64,000 bases of DNA from Epiperipatus broadwayi. Its lineage: Eukaryota > Onychophora > Udeonychophora > Euonychophora > Peripatidae. The translations under genes and the position numbers were made by a program. A model generated the notes under the pieces. The model was not told the DNA's origin. It saw nothing but the letters and a program-made list of their open reading frames with translations, and did no database searches. The DNA lies in NCBI GenBank assembly GCA_028023455.1, contig JAQFVV010012423.1:6678269-6742268 (forward strand), written 5' to 3'. Of the stretch, positions 1 through 13,700 are shown one piece after another. The first letter of the stretch is position 1. Every line of letters begins with the position of its first letter.

Positions 1-1701
1 AGCATAGAAAGACTCCTAAATCATAATCAAACAATACAACTCTTATTGTTATAAATAATAATCCTTTAATTAAAATTTCATGATACTATACAATACAAAA
101 AATTGAAACTTAATTAATGTGATAAATATGCCATAGCTTATAATGTTTATTCAGATATTAAATGTTAGCCATTGATCTCCAAAAAAAAAAAATTAATTAT
201 TATATATATATAGTTTGGAAATATGAACAGTTGCAAAAGAATGAAAGTTTACTCTTATTTCTTTTTTCGCAATTTCACAAATATTATCTGCTTCTTAATC
301 TTTCACATTTGATCAAAGCAAGACATTAAAATATATGGTTTACAGAGTTTTGTTAATATGATTTTCCATAGGCAATGAATCTATAAATATCAAACACCCA
401 TTAATTGGCCAATTAATTCATTTTCCTATAAATAATCTTTAACTAATCAATGAGTGAGCATGACAAAGCTAGTTCTCCATAAACTTAAATTTTGATTTTT
501 CTCTATTTTTAATGTTAAGTAAAAGTTCAATAATATTTGATAATCTATCAATAAAAATGTAAAACAATAATGTAAAATATATAAGACTATAAACTATAAT
601 GTGTGATGAACCTAATATATAAATACATTAGATTCATACAAAATAAATGTTTCTATCATTTTAAAAAACTTTTCATTTAAAGTTATAATGTTGTTAGATA
701 TGTATTTAGTTTGAAATTGTGATCAAATATTGCTTATTTGTTGTTAGATATGAACTAGAAATGAGTTTTTGCTATCAAATTGTAATTTTAAAAAAGATAA
801 ATATTTGAAAGTTATCAAAATTTGAGCCACTTTTCTTCATTTCTAAAAAATATTGGATATTACAATATATTAAGAGAAAAGAAATATAAAGAATCCATTA
901 AGAAGGACACTGTAGAACTAAACATAGAATGAAAGATGAACTCTTATTAATATATTGGTAAATCTAACAATAGTTTATAACTGAAAATGCATTGTGTTCA
1001 TATTTTTTTTAGTAAATTTGATTGTTAAAATTTGAAATAAAATTTGATTATATACAGATAAAACAAAACAATTGAATTTATTTTAATCACTATTATTATT
1101 TTTATACTAAAAACTTCAGTATGAGAAAAATGGCACTCAAGATAAACATATCTTACATTATAAGTATTAATTAACAAACTGGATTACATAAATCATAAGA
1201 CAAAACAATTGTAATAACAAGAATATAAACAAAAAGTAAAATAATAGAGATATTATAAATATATTGATAATTTAAATCAAGATATTGAAATTTGCTATAA
1301 AGTATCAGATATAATGAATAACTGTTGAGTTAGCTAATGACAAACTGAAATTTGTCAGCTAATAAAATACTAAAATCAATCAGTATTAAATTGACAAAAT
1401 TGTAAATTAGTTCTCAGAATCTGAAAAGATCTTAGTATCATAATTTCTCTCTATTTTTAGAGTTTATTGGAATTCATTCTACTACTGCCACCACTTTTGA
1501 AATATTTGTAAAAAATTGGAGAACTTGCCTTGTAACAGACATTAATATTTGAAAAGCCTTAACAAAAAAAGCATACAAATGAGAGATGCTCTTATTTTCT
1601 TCTCATCAAATAACTTTTGAGATGTCTTTATGATTTATCCTACTTTTTTCACTAAACAATATCAAGGCATTTTATAAGTAATAAAAGAGTGCATGTATGT
1701 T

Positions 1702-1916
1702 ATTAAATTATAAGTGCTAGGAATGCTAAGTAAAAAAAGCTTAAGAATAAAAGTTTTTATTATCTTATGCTCAGCAGCTTTCGATGTCTTAATCTTGATG
1801 TTATACTCATAGCAATAACTCAAGATTAAGATATCAAATACTGCTCAGCATAAGATAATAAAAGCTTTTATTCTTAAGCTTTTCTTACTTAGCATTCCTA
1901 GTGCTTATAATTTAAT
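1702..1916. mobile_element. Foldback (MITE-like) element, long inverted repeat
   Basis: Two arms of about 100 bp are nearly perfect reverse complements. The left arm begins ATTAAATTATAAGTGCTAGG at 1702 and the right arm ends CCTAGTGCTTATAATTTAAT at 1916. They are separated by a small asymmetric loop near 1795-1820. The arms share GAATGCTAAGTAA, AAGCTTAAGAATAAAAG and TTATCTTATGCTCAGCAG. There is no coding capacity. This is typical of a non-autonomous DNA transposon, but I cannot assign the superfamily. The flanking bases are too AT-rich to call a target duplication. Confidence 0.75.
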
Positions 1917-4630
1917 TACAATTGTATAAGAAAAGTTAACCAATATATATAGAATGATATGTTATTGTATCTTCCTCACTATTAACATAATTTGTCATTT
2001 CTGTTGAATGACCAGAATCTCAATTCATTTGAAAAAATAAAAATAAAATAAACATTCATATATATATAAATTTGATTTATTAACTGGACATTTTCATTTC
2101 CTCTTATTAATGGTGCAGGAGCATGTTATATAATACATCAACATTTTTGACATAATGATACTACACTTCTTAGTTTAAAAAAATCTAAATGACATATAAA
2201 TGAATGTAGAAATAGTTTTTCTTAAAATTTTCTACAATTTTAATTTAATCTTTAACAAATTAATTGAAGATGAAATATCACTTCTAAAACAGAAAAATAA
2301 TAGCAATTGGTTTTCAAAAATGACAAGAATACATGTAAGTTGTGGTTAAAAAAATTTTTCACTTCTCTCTAGAAATTGAAATAAAATTAATGCAACACCA
2401 TATGGTAATGTAAACCAGATTGATAAGACAAATTTCTAATTAAACGGCCTTCTTCTGATAGAATGTGGTGATTAACTCTGTATTCAGATAGCTTAGAACA
2501 CTTGTGTTTATACTCATTTTGTCAAAACATTAAATATACCTACAATTATCTTATATGTGAAGTCAATAAAACTTGAAAAATCACACTTTATGCAAGATCT
2601 ATAAATCTTTACAAACATGAAGGCATTACCTCAAAACCTGAGAATATTTGAACTGAAATTTCAAGCCATTAATCAAAAATTAATAATAGAAATCTAGCAG
2701 TACTACAATCTAATTTGATTAATTTTATTCAATGCATGGTATCAAGAGTAAAGAAAGAGAAATAAAGAAAAAAATGGTAGCACTGTCTAATTAAATGTAA
2801 AAAAAAAAAAAAAAGATTTTATAGAAAAAAAATTAGTACTATACATATTACATTATGATATAAGAAATTTCATGAAAAGTAATTGAGATGAGAGAAATAT
2901 GAATATAGACATGATGGAATATGTATTGGAAAAACAAAAATAATTATTCAAAAAGATATAGAAAATGTGGAGGGATGGCTTGGTTGACTTTCTATATGAG
3001 AAACCTCAAAAATGCAATCCAAAACGTTTAGAAAATTATAATTCATAAATCATAACAGGCTAGCTAAGAGTTTTTAACTGGGTGATATGGAAAAGTTAAA
3101 CAATGAAGAAAGTGAAAAAAAGGTAATAATTTATGCTAAGGATTTGGTTAAGGATTTTACATTTATATAACTATTCGAATAAAAACAGTGAAAATTATTC
3201 AGTGTAAAATTTAAAGTTGACATAAAATAACAACAAGATAATAATAATAATTAGACAAAATGTATGACCAAAAAGCAAACATTGAGAATTTATAAAAATA
3301 AACAAATCAATAGAAATGAGAATATTTTGACTATTATAAAAAAAAAAGTAATTTACTATTTAAGGCTATAGAAGCACTTTTAATAATAAGAAAATTCTTG
3401 AATAAGTATAAACAAATATAAGCTGTATACTAGCTATATTGAGGATATTTTATGAAAAAAAAAAATAAGAGTAATGAATGTATGATGGACAAGAATAGAA
3501 TAAATAGACATGCAGAGAATAGTTATGTTCTGTTCAAGGACTTTAAGAGAAAAATAAAAACCAAAGATTTTAGAGTTGACAAGTATAAAATGTGTCAAAT
3601 AAGAAAATGGAAAGAGATAATCTGCTATATTTGTTTGTTTTTTTCCTAAAACATTTATGAGATATATATGCCCAGATCCCTGATCTTAATAAGGAAGAAA
3701 TCAGTTGTGAATTATTTTAAATGTGAAACACATCACATTAGCTGAAGAAACCACATAATGCTAATTAGTAAATGCAGGATGTACTTATTTTGCTATCATA
3801 AGTTTTGGACAATTATTTTGTATGCTTCATAAAATGATTTAGTTCAATGTCTAACATGAGTCACCATAAAATATATGCAGATTTCCTGCACTGTTTGCCA
3901 AATCTAATTAATGAATATCAAATGTTTTTAAAAATATTTTCTGAATATGAAAATTAGTTATAGGTAAATATATAAAAAATAGTTTCCATTTATACACAAA
4001 TTGTAAATTTGTTTTTGCTTTTTCCTTTACAAAAAAAAATAAAACATAAAAGATTTTTAATTATCTGAATATTATGTTTTGTAAATACATACTTAGTTTT
4101 TAATTTCTAATAGTAATCTTTGATCTCCATTTATTTTTTGAATTCTGAAAATTAACATTTTGTTGTTAAATTTTGATATTAACAATTCAATTGGAATTAA
4201 ATAAAACTAAAGTATTAACTTTAATCAATTATTATTATTATTATTATTTTCTGAAGTTACAATTATTGAAGATATTCCTTGATTCAATTTTCTTTTGCAA
4301 ATAAAAGCTTTTTTATTTTCAGATTTAGAAAATATTAGATATAGTGGAATTCTTGAGAAATAAATATAAATGAATCAAAGTGAAGATTTATTAATGTTTT
4401 TGCATAAATTACCTTATAATATTTTAATAATAAAATTGGAAAAAAATTATTCATCAAATAAATGAATTCTTTAATTTTTTTCATAAAATTTATAGGAAAA
4501 AAATAAAAATATGATCAATCAAAACCTAGGCAAAATGCATATGCAGTCATACACACATAAATATAAAAGGGAAGAAATATAAAAAGATAATTTTATCAAT
4601 ATATAGATTGCTAAATTAATATACAAATGA

Positions 4631-4633
4631 ACA

Positions 4634-4679
<46 letters not shown>

Positions 4680-4680
4680 G
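4631..4680. repeat. (TAA)n microsatellite next to an exon donor
   Basis: About 16 near-uninterrupted ATA/TAA units occupy this tract. On the gene strand it starts about 15 nt after the GT donor of the 4696-4798 exon. It is probably length-variable between individuals. Confidence 0.9.
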
Positions 4681-4695
4681 TAAACTCAGACTTAC

Positions 4696-4798
4696 CATTA
4701 AGATGAGAAAGATAATCTATATAGGCAAGTATATATTCTGGTGTATCTCCATATTTTTTTAAACCCAGCTCAAAAATTTTAAAAGCAATTGCTTTGTC
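4696..4798 (-). CDS. CSTF3: CSTF3 exon (HAT-C region)
   Basis: The 103 nt encode [20 protein letters not shown] and [14 protein letters not shown], plus the first base of the next codon. The acceptor is ATTTATTTCAG and the donor is AATG|GTAAGT. The next family residues (the EDNNTRVLFERVL region) are not found in the 4.7 kb below, so the following exon lies outside the window. Readthrough into the intron gives a spurious poly-Ile tail encoded by the (TAA)n tract. Confidence 0.97.
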
Positions 4799-7700
4799 CT
4801 GAAATAAATCACGGTTTCCCAATTAACATAATTAACAAAAGGATGTAATAAAAATATAGTTTTCCTTCAAATGAAAATGTTTAATATCCTTACTTTACTG
4901 CAATAATATTCCATAAGAGCTGCAGCCACATAAACATGACATCTTGTCCGATTATCTTCTCTAGCTTTTTTAAATATAGCTCTAGCAGATTTAATACCTT
5001 CAGCTCTCCGAGCAAATTTCATATACTGAATATATGCCTGAAATAATAATTAATATTAAAATTTTTAAAAAAAATGTATTTATGTCTATTCTTTTGAAGA
5101 AAAGAAAAAATATACATAAGCTAATATGAGTTTAACAACTTGACATGTGTAGCTAGATAGATTAATGTTCACTTTACTAAATCTTTACAAACTTCATAAA
5201 AAAAGGTCTATATTTTTTCTAATCTTCATTGTTTTACTTATATTTTGCCTTGTGGCTTAATCTAGACAGCAACAATATAGAATGATGTTGATGATAGTTT
5301 TTCACAATTATGCCAAAAGTTATATATATTGTTTCAAATTGCATGAGAAAAAAGCAATCATATTGGAAATGGGAAATATTAAGACAAAAAAGTTAGATTA
5401 ATTTAAAACCATTCGGACATGTGATCCGATTATTTTTATGAGTTGTTAATATTGTTATATGTAACAAAAAATTTAAAACTATAAGGAAAAAATTATTATT
5501 AGAGAAGAACTGTCATTGGATATAATTCTTATTAAAACAGGCAAAACTCTCTATACGTATTGCCACTCGGTGCAAGCCAGAGTAATCAATGGATTCCAGA
5601 AGGTATACATATAGAGAATTTTGCCTGTTATAATAACAGTTATAAGCAAGCATAAGAAATGATGATCATGTGATGTTTATTGGATATAATCCTATGTTAT
5701 GACTGATTAATAACAATTCCATCACATGGAAATCCCATTTATATAACAATAATATCAGCCTACATCCCAATAATTCATGCAAATAGAAAGAAAAAAAAAA
5801 GTTTTTTGATTTGATTTATACAAAAAATAATAAAACAAGCATTACACTGCAATGCTAAGTATTCAAATCTAATACATTTAAAACAAAGAAGTTCATAATT
5901 CCAAATGTTGATGATGATTAAAATTTACTATATAAAGATGTGATATCTCATTTGGTGAATGGTTTGTTCCATTTAAACAGGATTTTTCATTCACTGATTG
6001 ATATTTCAAATAGTATATTGAGTATTAACTCCTATAAAATATTTACAAGTTGCACAATGTTTGCAATTCTTCATTAAAAAATAACACCACTAACATCAAT
6101 TGGAAAATTTATTAATTAGCTATGCATTATTGGATTTTCATTGCATAGTAGATTTTCTTAAGATTTATATATTTTATTATGTTTTCAGCAAGTACTTATT
6201 TCACAGATGTATTCAAAGAATTTAGTTGTAAATGTGGAAGAATATTACTTCTTAATCACATCAAAGTTTCAAAAATTCAACAAAATATTCAACCAGTGAT
6301 GGGTGAAATAAAAAAGTTAGCAGTCAATTGATAATAATCTTCAATTATGCTAATATTTGATTGAATTCAAGTATAATTTATATACTTAAGAGTTTTAGAT
6401 TAAATTATAAGGAATTTTGAACACAGACTTTCAAGCTCTCTTCAGCTATCTGTTCTATCTCATACACCGATAAACATGACCACACATACGTGAAAAAAAT
6501 AAATGATTTCCAATATACATATTTCGTGCTGAACAAGTACTCATTAGTTGGTCCAGATCATCACCTCCCACACATATATAATCAGTGCTCAGTTTATATT
6601 AAGATAAGTAGTGTCAAATATTTGTAAAAATATATGTCCAATAATCATTCAATTTTCTAATGATTTGAGATTTATTTATTTTTTTCATTTTGGATTCACA
6701 CTATCAAATCAATAAAATAAAAAATAGAATAATTTCTTTATTTAGTATTATTTACTTAGTTTATTTATATAAACAAAAATATAATTTACAAGAATTTCAT
6801 TAATATCCTGTTAAGACAATGTCCATTTTTAAACAACTTTTTTGAGGAATTATGGACAGCTTCAAAGTTAGTATCAAAATCCATAATGTTAATAAATACT
6901 ACTTGTTTCAACACTTTTGAACAACACAGAAGTTGAAATATCAATGTTTTTACGAATTAAATCATTGTTGGAAAAAATGCCAACAGTATCCAAAGATAAG
7001 ATTTTTATTTTTAACAGAGGAGAATATGATTAAATATTAATTTCATTAATATTACTACTATTAAGAAAGATTTCAATTACATTGAAATTCATATAGCCTA
7101 CATCAATATTTTTTGTGTTTGTTTATTATTGACTGACAAATAAGGTTTTCTTTTTTATCTCAACTCCAAAAAAAAAAAAAATCCTACCTCAAGCTGCATA
7201 TTTAGGAAAATCTATTAAAATGTTAGTTCTTAAAATAGTTATGAAAAACAGTGTAAATATAAACAATTCTGTCTCTAAAGAATATAGATGACCATATGAC
7301 TCTATGCCTATTTTAACTTATATTCTGATTTGTATCAGCTTTATTTTATGTTTTATTTATTTATGTATGCAATGTAAAATAGTTTTATTTTTATATATTT
7401 TTTTTAATTTTTAAAATATTTTTAGTTTAAATACTTATACTAAAGCAAAATGATAAAAATTGATGATTTGAATCTAAATAAAATAACTTAAAAAATATGT
7501 GTGACATATTTGAAATAAACAAATAAAGTGCATTATTTTTTCATTTAAAAAAAAATTTACAAGCTATGAGAAAGAATGCACTAATAAAATAAAGACAGGC
7601 AAATATGTGTATAAATATATATTTATGTAAATATCCCTTAATTGATATTTTTTACTCTATGAATAGGATTAAAATAATAATTCCTGTGGGGAAAAAACAG

Positions 7701-10700
7701 ATGGTTAATTTTATTGATTTAAACAGATGCCTGTCTGAAAGCATATTCTTGTTAGTCTTATCATATTAAAATACATATTTTCTTAGAAAATTCAATAATT
7801 TATTAAATTTATTGATTGTATATACAGAATAGAATAAAATTAACAATGAAATAAGAATAAATGTTAATTTAAAAAGCATTCAGCAATGAAAGATTTTATA
7901 ATAAAGCATTTTCACTCTACAAATATATACAAATCTGCATAATTATAGTGTTCTGCATTTTCTCTAACTACTGGCTCATATAATGCTATTATTATAATAT
8001 ATATAAATGAAGTATCACAGTGAGCTTTTTGGTATTCCTAACTCTCTCTTTCTATCACCAAGCAGGTAGTAATTACGGTTTCTAAACATAATGAATAAAA
8101 TTGTGTAAGTACTACTTATAAATTAAATTTCAAATAAATTCATAACTGAGATAAATTTTCATCAAAACAATATTGGTGCTTTAAGCATTTACTTGTTTGC
8201 CTATCCTATCATTATGTCACTGTATATATAAATGAATAAAATTATCAAATAATTATTACTAATATTTATAAATAAATTAAACATTATTATTACAACAGTG
8301 TATGTATTAATCTTAAGTTATTATCAAAAATAGAAATTTAATCCATTATGCTATTTTTTCATATATTTTTAAGAATACTAATTTTAAATTAGTCAAATAA
8401 TATAAAATATTATTATATAACAGCAATAATTGTATATACATTATAAAAATAATACAGAAAATTATTTTTTTGGCAAATATATTTTGCTCTTATCAATGTG
8501 ATGTAATGTCGTGTTTCAATTAACCTTGCATATATAGACATCTATTTTTTCTATATATAAAATTATCTAGAACCAATAATGATAATAAAAAAGCAATTCA
8601 AATGCTTATAAATATAACGTACAATGTAAATCCCCCCCCCCCTTTTATTTCTCTTTTTATTCCTTTCTTCCTTCCTTTTCCTCAAGTAAACTATTTATAA
8701 AAATCATGCAAAATGCTCAGAGAAAATAAAAAACCTATGTAAATATATAATTGTCCACTCATTTTTAATTAATCAATTATTAATTAAATTAATGATGAAT
8801 ATATATTCTTACAGTTACAAGGAGAGACCCAAAAAAAACTGAAATTTTGTAATAAAAATTATGTCTTTCTTTTTAGGTGTTATAAATTGAATCCCCTTCA
8901 AAGTATAGTCAATTCAATGTAATGCATCAATCTGAACATGTTTTTCAATTTTTAAAGTACAGTAGTTCAAAGTAATCATTTTTTCATTCGAAGAAATAAA
9001 AAGAAGTCACGTGGAGCAAGATCAGGTGAACAGGGGCTAAAGGATAAGCAGTCATGTTAAATTTAATTAAAAATTGTTTCATACTCAAGATTTTGTGTGC
9101 TGGTGAATTGTCATGATGAAGCTTGCACTCCTCAATTTGTAATAAAATGGGGCGTTTATATTTTACCGCATCTCACAAATATTTCAGAACTTGTAGGTTT
9201 TAAATGCTGATCCTTATGAATGAATTCTGAGTAAACAAAACCATTTGCATAGAAGAAAAAAAAACTCATGATCGTCTTGACATTGGACTTTGCTTGCCAT
9301 GCTTTGGTGCAAGATGAATTTGACGCTTCCAATAAACCAGTTGTAAACTTGTGCTTTCCCAGAACAGCTTGCTTGTTATCTGTTTTAAGCATTTTAACTG
9401 TTTCCCCTGCCATTTTCTCTAACAGAAAACAAATTTTCACATTGCTCCAACTTTTCAGCCATTACAAAAATCAACAAATAAGCGAAACACCCTTAACAAA
9501 AACATTTACTATGCTGCATAATGACTTCTTTCAATGATGACAGTTGGCAAACTATTGTGGGGATGGGGGCTGCAAGAGGTATCTAGCAGCTGAGAAATGT
9601 TCTACAATGAGCTTGCCTTCCAGAAAACAATTCTAATTATTTTTAGGTATCCCTTCATATGTTTGTTATAAATAATAAATATATAATGAAGATTTATCAT
9701 CTCTTCCATTAGTTGTATTGTTATATTCTTTTGCTTTTTCATCTAATTGTTTCCCTATGTGTCTATAGTGAATTCTATTACAATTATCTTTATATACATT
9801 TTTTTTTTTCATACTTTACATCATCTTTTATTTTACAATTACATATTAAGTGATGTTTAACTGAAAAACAATAGTATGTGAAAATTTATAACTTATTAAC
9901 AAACAAGTAAATCTGCTAGAAAGTCTATATGCTTAAGTGAATTACCATGTTTGATTATTTTCTTAATAAAGTATCATTTATTTGAAATCAAGTTTTGAAT
10001 ACTATTTCCTTATTAATTTTTTTAAAATCATTTGAATAAGATCCATCTGGCACATGCATAGAGAAAAGTCCCTTCAAAATCTTTAATAATCAATTCTTTA
10101 AAAAATCATTATGCTTCTTTTTCCTTTTCATTTATTTCTTTTCCTCCTCCTTCTCACAGTTGTTGCCCCATTCTCTAATTTCTGTTACAAGATATATGAT
10201 GACAGATTACGTATCCGAATATAAGGACTACATTAAATTTATGATACAGTTCTAAAATTGAATGGCTAGAATACACAGAGTTATAAAGGTCATAGTAATA
10301 ATAAACTCTCACTAATAGTGATCAAGTGTTACTGCATAATCATAGGATTCTAATACTTAGTTACTCTAATTGCCTTCAGGAAAAGAATTTTAATGCATAT
10401 AAATATCAAACTATTATATAATGCATTACATTAAACTTATGATACAGGCCACTATTTCATAGATACATTGTATTAGCATATGTTCAACAATATTATTAGT
10501 ATAATAAATATTCATCTGTGCCATTACTCAATTATATGTATATGTAGATATAGCAACTAAAAATACAGATTGAGAACAAATATTGTTTAAAATCAGTTAA
10601 TTACTTCTTTTTATTTATTTTTTTAAAAAGAAAAAGAACACTAATATAATATCTACCTCAATCAAACTTTTTGACAAAACCATTATTGATGTATTTATTT

Positions 10701-13700
10701 ACAAGAAAAAATAAGACTACTGAATAGCAAAACTCATTGTCAAAAAAAAATAAAAACTTAGCTAAATTGATTAAGAATATTGTTAATTTCTAAACCAGTG
10801 GTTCCCAATCTGTGGCACATATATCTCTGGGTGGTACATATATCCATAATGGTGGAAAGTAATAAGGTGTTAAAATTAAAAAATAAATACAAAGAGAACT
10901 GTAAGCACAGATAAATCATATCCAGATATCTCATCTCCATATAATAAAATGGGTACAGTTTTAAAAGCTCCCATTTGAAAAATCATTATTAAACATTTTT
11001 GAAATAAATGTAAACTGAAACTCTTCAATATGATGTAAATATTCATATACAATAATCAACTTTATGTTTAATTCTTTCTTTCATATTTTTTCTTCATAAA
11101 AAAAAAAAATTACAAAATTTGAATGTATTGACTATTATATAATCTTTTATATTAATTTACAATTGCATAATCACACAAAACTCTAAAGATTAAAGGTGCA
11201 ATCAAATTATTAGGTGCATCTTCACAACTAATTTACGAAAACAAATCAATGGAAAGAGTAATAAGAATAGATTAAAAAAAAATAATAATAAGCCCATTGT
11301 AGGTATGTATTTACCTTTTACTGTTTCTCCATATTAAATATATGTATGTCTGTGTATATGCTGTTCAATAGAAATTATAACAATACTAAAAAAAGAAGAA
11401 TCATATGGTGTAAAATTTTTGCATGGTAAAGTCTAAAGTGACTTTTACACCTTCAAATTTTTTCAAATTATTTGGTATAATTATTTGAAAGCTTAAGAGC
11501 TCTATGCTTTTACATTTTCAAATTATTGCTGTATCAACACGTCACAGAAATACAATAAAAACTTAGAGAATGTAATAGTTTTTGTTGGGATGGCTTTATG
11601 TGAAAAAGATGAAATGGAAACTAAAAAAAAAATAAGTAAATGGACTTAAAATTTTGTAAAAATAAATATTTTTACAAAATAATAAATTTAAATATCACTA
11701 TATATTTTGAATAAAACCTTATTCCCCAAGTTGTTCCCCAATCCCCTCAATTATTTTTTTTCAGCTTCTCTTTTATAACAAATTTCTTTTGAATACATTT
11801 TATTACTTTGGAAAACTCCCAAGAAATTACTAATGAGCTACTATTCATTAATTTACAATACCTCAAGTCTAGAACCTCTATTTTAATTTCCAAATTGTAC
11901 CATGCCGATTTATAACATGCATTATTGACTATTTCATTTCCAGTAAACAATTTTGTCTTCTGTTAGATATAGAAATTATAATATATAAAATATATTGTAC
12001 TTGCAATAAATTTTCATACATTTTATCTCTTAAAATTTTATTTTTATATTCATCAGATTTAATATAATATATTTCGATATAATTTTTTGTAAAGATGATT
12101 TTTTGCATTTGAATAATTCTTTTTCACTTTTAATAAATCCACCAAAAACTTTTTCCGTGATGTGGAACATTATGAAAATAGTAAAGAAACTGTCAAATTA
12201 TTTGAAAAGCTTTTAACTTTCAAATTATCATTAAAATAACTGCAAATTTCTCATCAAACCACAAAAAAATTTTGAGAGCTTTCAAATTGCAGAGTCATTT
12301 ACACTTTCAAATTTCTTCAAATGGTTGTAATCTTTTAAATAATTATATCAAATAATTTGAAAGTGTAAAGTAGCTTCAAGAAGACTTATTTCAATTTAAA
12401 ATTTTTAACGAGTTTTCAAATGAGAGCTTTCAAAACATGCACATTTTCCTATATAGGGATGAAATATCTATATTATTTATCTGTGCTGTAAATGAAAAAA
12501 TAGCTTGCTTGGGAAGCGAATAAATAAAGAGGCATGTTCCTAATAAATTATTAATAATTGGGTCTCACTATTCAACTACCATATCTTGTAGTCCCACATG
12601 TGATCTCTTTCTTTCCACAAAATTATTCAATTTCATGTGGTACTTAATTTTTTTTTTTTATTAAATAATTTTTTTAAATATTATTTTGTATTTTAAAATG
12701 GATGGCTGAAAACAAGGACCTTTTAAAAAAGCTACAAACTTTAAAAATCAATCCATTGAGTCACCAACAAGTAATTCAAAGCATCACAGTCACAAAGTGA
12801 TAAATGTGTAGTGACTGGTGGACCTATTACAATAAAAGATAAAGTTAGCATTATTTAAAAAGCTAAAAACATCAGTGTTCCACCTAAAAACAGTAAATAT
12901 TCTGATGACTACTTGAAATATGTTTTCATTCATGGGAGATGCTAACTATCCAAAGCCATTGTATATTGTTAGTGGTGAGATATTATCTAACAGTAACCGT
13001 GAAACCATCTTTATTAATGCACCATTTACAGACAAAACTTCCAATATATGTAGAAAAATATCTCAGTTTTTTCCAATAACTATTAAGCATCTTGAATTTA
13101 ACTTCTTTTGTGCTATCTGCAAATAAAGACAATGAAAATGCAATTGAGCATTATATAGAATAAGTTACCATATTGTTAAAAACAGTAAAAATCATACAAT
13201 TGCTGAAAATTTGATATCTTCATGTATCAAATATATATTCGGTGATGACTATATCCAAAAAATTACTAACAATCAATCCTCAAATAATATAATTTCTCAG
13301 AGAATTAAGAAATTGTCTGACAACACTGAATCAACAGTAATTGAGAGAATAAAAAAAAGAGCCCCTTCTTTTCTATACAGGTAGATGAAAGCACTGATGT
13401 TTCCAATTTATCAATTTTTCTTATTATTGCAAGATATTTAAATAATAATATTTTTGAGGAAAATCTTTTATTGTGCTATCCCCTTTCAAAAATATGCACA
13501 AGCAAGAACATATTTAATGCCATTCGTGATTATTTTTGTAAAAAGGAATTAATTGGACCAATTGCTGTGCTGTTTGCGCAGAAGGTGGAACATCTATGTC
13601 TGGCTATTATACAAATGTATGTGATCATATCAAAGAAATCGCTCCTTGTGGAGTCATTGCTGTATACACAGGCAAAGCCTTGAGACCAAATCTCTACATT

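Larger units (their letters stand above)
1..4695 (-). other. CSTF3 intron (partial, downstream of last visible exon)
   Basis: This is AT-rich intronic sequence with many A and T homopolymers. It holds the foldback element at 1702-1916 and a TAA microsatellite at 4631-4680. I find no exon of CSTF3 and no recognisable protein on either strand. A short open frame at 3452-3649 is Lys/Ile/Asn-rich and matches nothing I know. Confidence 0.7.

Noticed and set aside
3452-3649. 65-codon frame starting with a Lys run
   Set aside because: Composition is that of random AT-rich DNA. There is no splice context in the CSTF3 frame and no known motif.
9268-9537. 89-codon plus-strand open frame in the mariner
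   Set aside because: It is antisense to the recognisable transposase remnant and shows no motif of its own.
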